Assembly: GCA_019413955.1 (NCBI GenBank)
Contig: DXMX01000086.1
Span: forward strand, 1 to 6,319
Length of the DNA: 6,319 nucleotides
Source of the DNA: Collinsella sp.
GTDB lineage: Bacteria; Actinomycetota; Coriobacteriia; Coriobacteriales; Coriobacteriaceae
Direction of reading: 5' to 3'
A model generated the notes under the pieces. It made no database searches. It had not been told where the DNA came from and saw only the letters and a list, made by a program, of their open reading frames with translations. Both the position numbers and the translations under genes were made by a program. Shown here one piece after another: positions 5,964 through 6,319 of this stretch (position 1 is its first letter; every line of letters begins with the position of its first letter).

Positions 5964-5986
5964 GAAATCTTTTCAAAAAAGATTTC
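5964..5986. promoter_or_regulatory. 23-bp palindrome upstream of the trp promoter, candidate operator
   Basis: GAAATCTTTT and AAAAGATTTC are perfect 10-bp arms around a 3-bp centre (CAA). The site lies just upstream of, and touching, the expected -35 region of the trp promoter (-10 at 6008-6013). It is A/T-rich in a GC-rich context. A repressor or activator site is plausible, but the binding protein is unknown. It is not followed by a T-tract, so it is unlikely to be a terminator. Confidence 0.4.
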
Positions 5987-6005
5987 CCCGCACACACTTT
6001 GCTGT

Positions 6006-6013
6006 GCTATAGT
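6006..6013 (+). promoter_or_regulatory. Promoter of trp leader (extended -10)
   Basis: TGC immediately precedes TATAGT (6008-6013), giving an extended -10 element (TGnTATAGT). No good -35 is seen at 17 bp (TCCCCG), as is common for extended -10 promoters. Transcription would start near 6020, about 50 nt before the TrpL start codon. Confidence 0.6.
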
Positions 6014-6071
6014 GCAGCGCAACAGCAACTAGGTGCGACCGCGCCACGGCATCACGAAAGGAGCCACCAAC

Positions 6072-6140
6072 ATGAAGAACACGATGAAGTCTCTCAACAA
6101 CTGGTGGTGGCGTGATGCGAATACGATCGGTCGACAGTGA
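6072..6140 (+). CDS. trpL: trp operon leader peptide TrpL
   Basis: This 22-residue peptide has Trp-Trp-Trp at residues 11-13 (codons 6102-6110). Three adjacent UGG codons in so short a frame, followed by a terminator and a new gene, identify a trp attenuation leader peptide. GAAAGGAG (6056-6063) lies 8 nt before ATG. After the Trp codons come RDANTIGRQ and TGA. The peptide product itself probably has no function; its translation senses charged tRNA-Trp. Codons 13-20 also form one arm of a long inverted repeat (6110-6130). Confidence 0.92.
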   Translation: MKNTMKSLNNWWWRDANTIGRQ

Positions 6141-6239
6141 GTCCCTCACGCCTGTTTTTGCGCTCTAGGTGATTGGAAGGCCTCCGGTTTCGACCGGGGG
6201 CCTTTTTCTATCTCGAGCCCGATCGCATTCGCATCACGC
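6110..6239 (+). repeat. Long inverted repeat spanning the trp attenuator
   Basis: The arm at 6110-6130 is the reverse complement of 6219-6239 at 20 of 21 positions, with the single mismatch at A6123 opposite C6226. It can be extended by TCGA pairing (6131-6134 with 6213-6216) across a 2-nt bulge. The left arm lies inside trpL, starting at the last base of the third Trp codon. The right arm lies after the terminator U-tract and 30 nt before the next gene's Shine-Dalgarno. It can form in RNA only when transcription has read through the terminator. Confidence 0.85.
6177..6209 (+). terminator. trp attenuator terminator
   Basis: A 12-bp stem with one U-G pair joins 6177-6188 to 6193-6204 around a UUCG loop, and a T-rich tail (6203-6209) follows. 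It lies 36 bases after the TrpL stop codon. Confidence 0.93.
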
Positions 6240-6284
6240 GCCTCCGCTTTTCTCTTGCACTCCCCTTCCGAAAGGATTTTCACC

Positions 6285-6319
6285 ATGTCTCAGAACACCG
6301 CCGCCACCCAGCCCCGCAC
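6285..6319 (+). CDS. First gene of trp operon, probably anthranilate synthase component I (partial)
   Basis: Only 11 full codons are visible (MSQNTAATQPR), with the right edge cutting the gene. The ATG is preceded by GAAAGGA (6270-6276) at 8 nt spacing. The N-terminus itself is not diagnostic. The assignment to trpE rests only on position directly behind a Trp-Trp-Trp leader peptide and attenuator, where trpE is the usual first structural gene. Another trp gene or a tryptophan transporter or tRNA-synthetase gene is possible. Confidence 0.55.
   Translation, partial: MSQNTAATQPR

Larger units (their letters stand above)
6020..6209 (+). ncRNA. trp operon attenuator leader RNA
   Basis: This region is a ribosome-controlled transcription attenuator. 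It contains the TrpL frame with three adjacent Trp codons and ends in an intrinsic terminator. Pairings read by eye are as follows. 6109-6115 pairs with 6146-6152 (7 bp, the classical 1:2 type). 6127-6134 pairs with 6190-6197 (8 bp with one U-G, a candidate antiterminator). 6177-6188 pairs with 6193-6204 (terminator). A ribosome stalled on the Trp codons would cover 6109-6115 but leave 6127-6134 free. A ribosome at the stop codon (6138-6140) would cover 6127-6134 and let the terminator form. The 5' end is estimated from the promoter. Confidence 0.85.

Noticed and set aside
5132..6028. 298-codon minus-strand frame covering the dipeptidase 3' end and trp promoter
   Set aside because: Its Gly/Leu-rich repeats are just the reverse complement of the PEQPGT repeats. 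It also runs through the terminator and trp promoter without a start site that makes sense.
6137..6149. GTGAG-TCC-CTCAC hairpin followed by GCCTGTTTTTG, as a second terminator
   Set aside because: The stem is only 5 bp with a 3-nt loop and sits 5 nt from the T-run. It overlaps the TrpL stop codon and is more likely a minor alternative fold within the attenuator.
6264..6275. Small CCTT-CCGA-AAGG hairpin over the Shine-Dalgarno of the last gene
   Set aside because: A 4-bp stem is too weak to claim as a regulatory structure by eye.

Overview
The window most likely comes from a high-GC gut actinobacterium of the class Coriobacteriia, probably Collinsella or a close relative. This is inference. 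It rests on the GC-rich codon use, AGGAGG-type ribosome binding sites, an LPxTG-type anchored surface protein, and the mix of genes. No 16S or other marker is present.

The left part (1 to about 2520) is read on the minus strand. In transcription order it holds ribonuclease D (rnd, 2483 to 1350), a YugP-type membrane zinc metallopeptidase (1285 to 581), a GC-rich hairpin (564 to 535), and the N-terminal 155 residues of the exonuclease VII large subunit (xseA, start at 465, running off the left edge). A 98-bp gap with overlapping divergent -10-like boxes separates rnd from the plus-strand genes.

The middle plus-strand unit has a YegS/DagK-type lipid kinase (2582-3499). It is followed at once by a 30-residue single-helix membrane micro-protein (3509-3601), whose Shine-Dalgarno sequence overlaps the kinase stop codon. 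A strong intrinsic terminator (3638-3672) closes this unit. The next 235 bases are AT-rich, hold no gene, and carry a 13-bp direct repeat and a GNRA-capped hairpin. They lead into a 658-residue secreted, cell-wall-anchored C69-family dipeptidase (3908-5884). This protein has a signal peptide, a cysteine placed to become the mature N-terminal nucleophile, a Pro-rich PEQPGT repeat stalk and an LPTTG sorting motif.

The right end is the start of a tryptophan biosynthesis operon. It has an extended -10 promoter, a 22-residue TrpL leader peptide with three consecutive Trp codons, an intrinsic terminator with a U tract, and the first codons of the next gene, presumably trpE. The most interesting signals are here. 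Leader codons 19-21 can pair with the terminator loop and its 3' arm, which would be a simple ribosome-controlled antiterminator. In addition, a 21-bp inverted repeat (20 of 21 matching) links the codons just after Trp-Trp-Trp to sequence beyond the terminator and just before the next gene's ribosome binding site. Classical attenuation does not explain this second element.

Apart from these, the window holds ordinary housekeeping genes. I saw no mobile element, CRISPR array, tRNA or rRNA.
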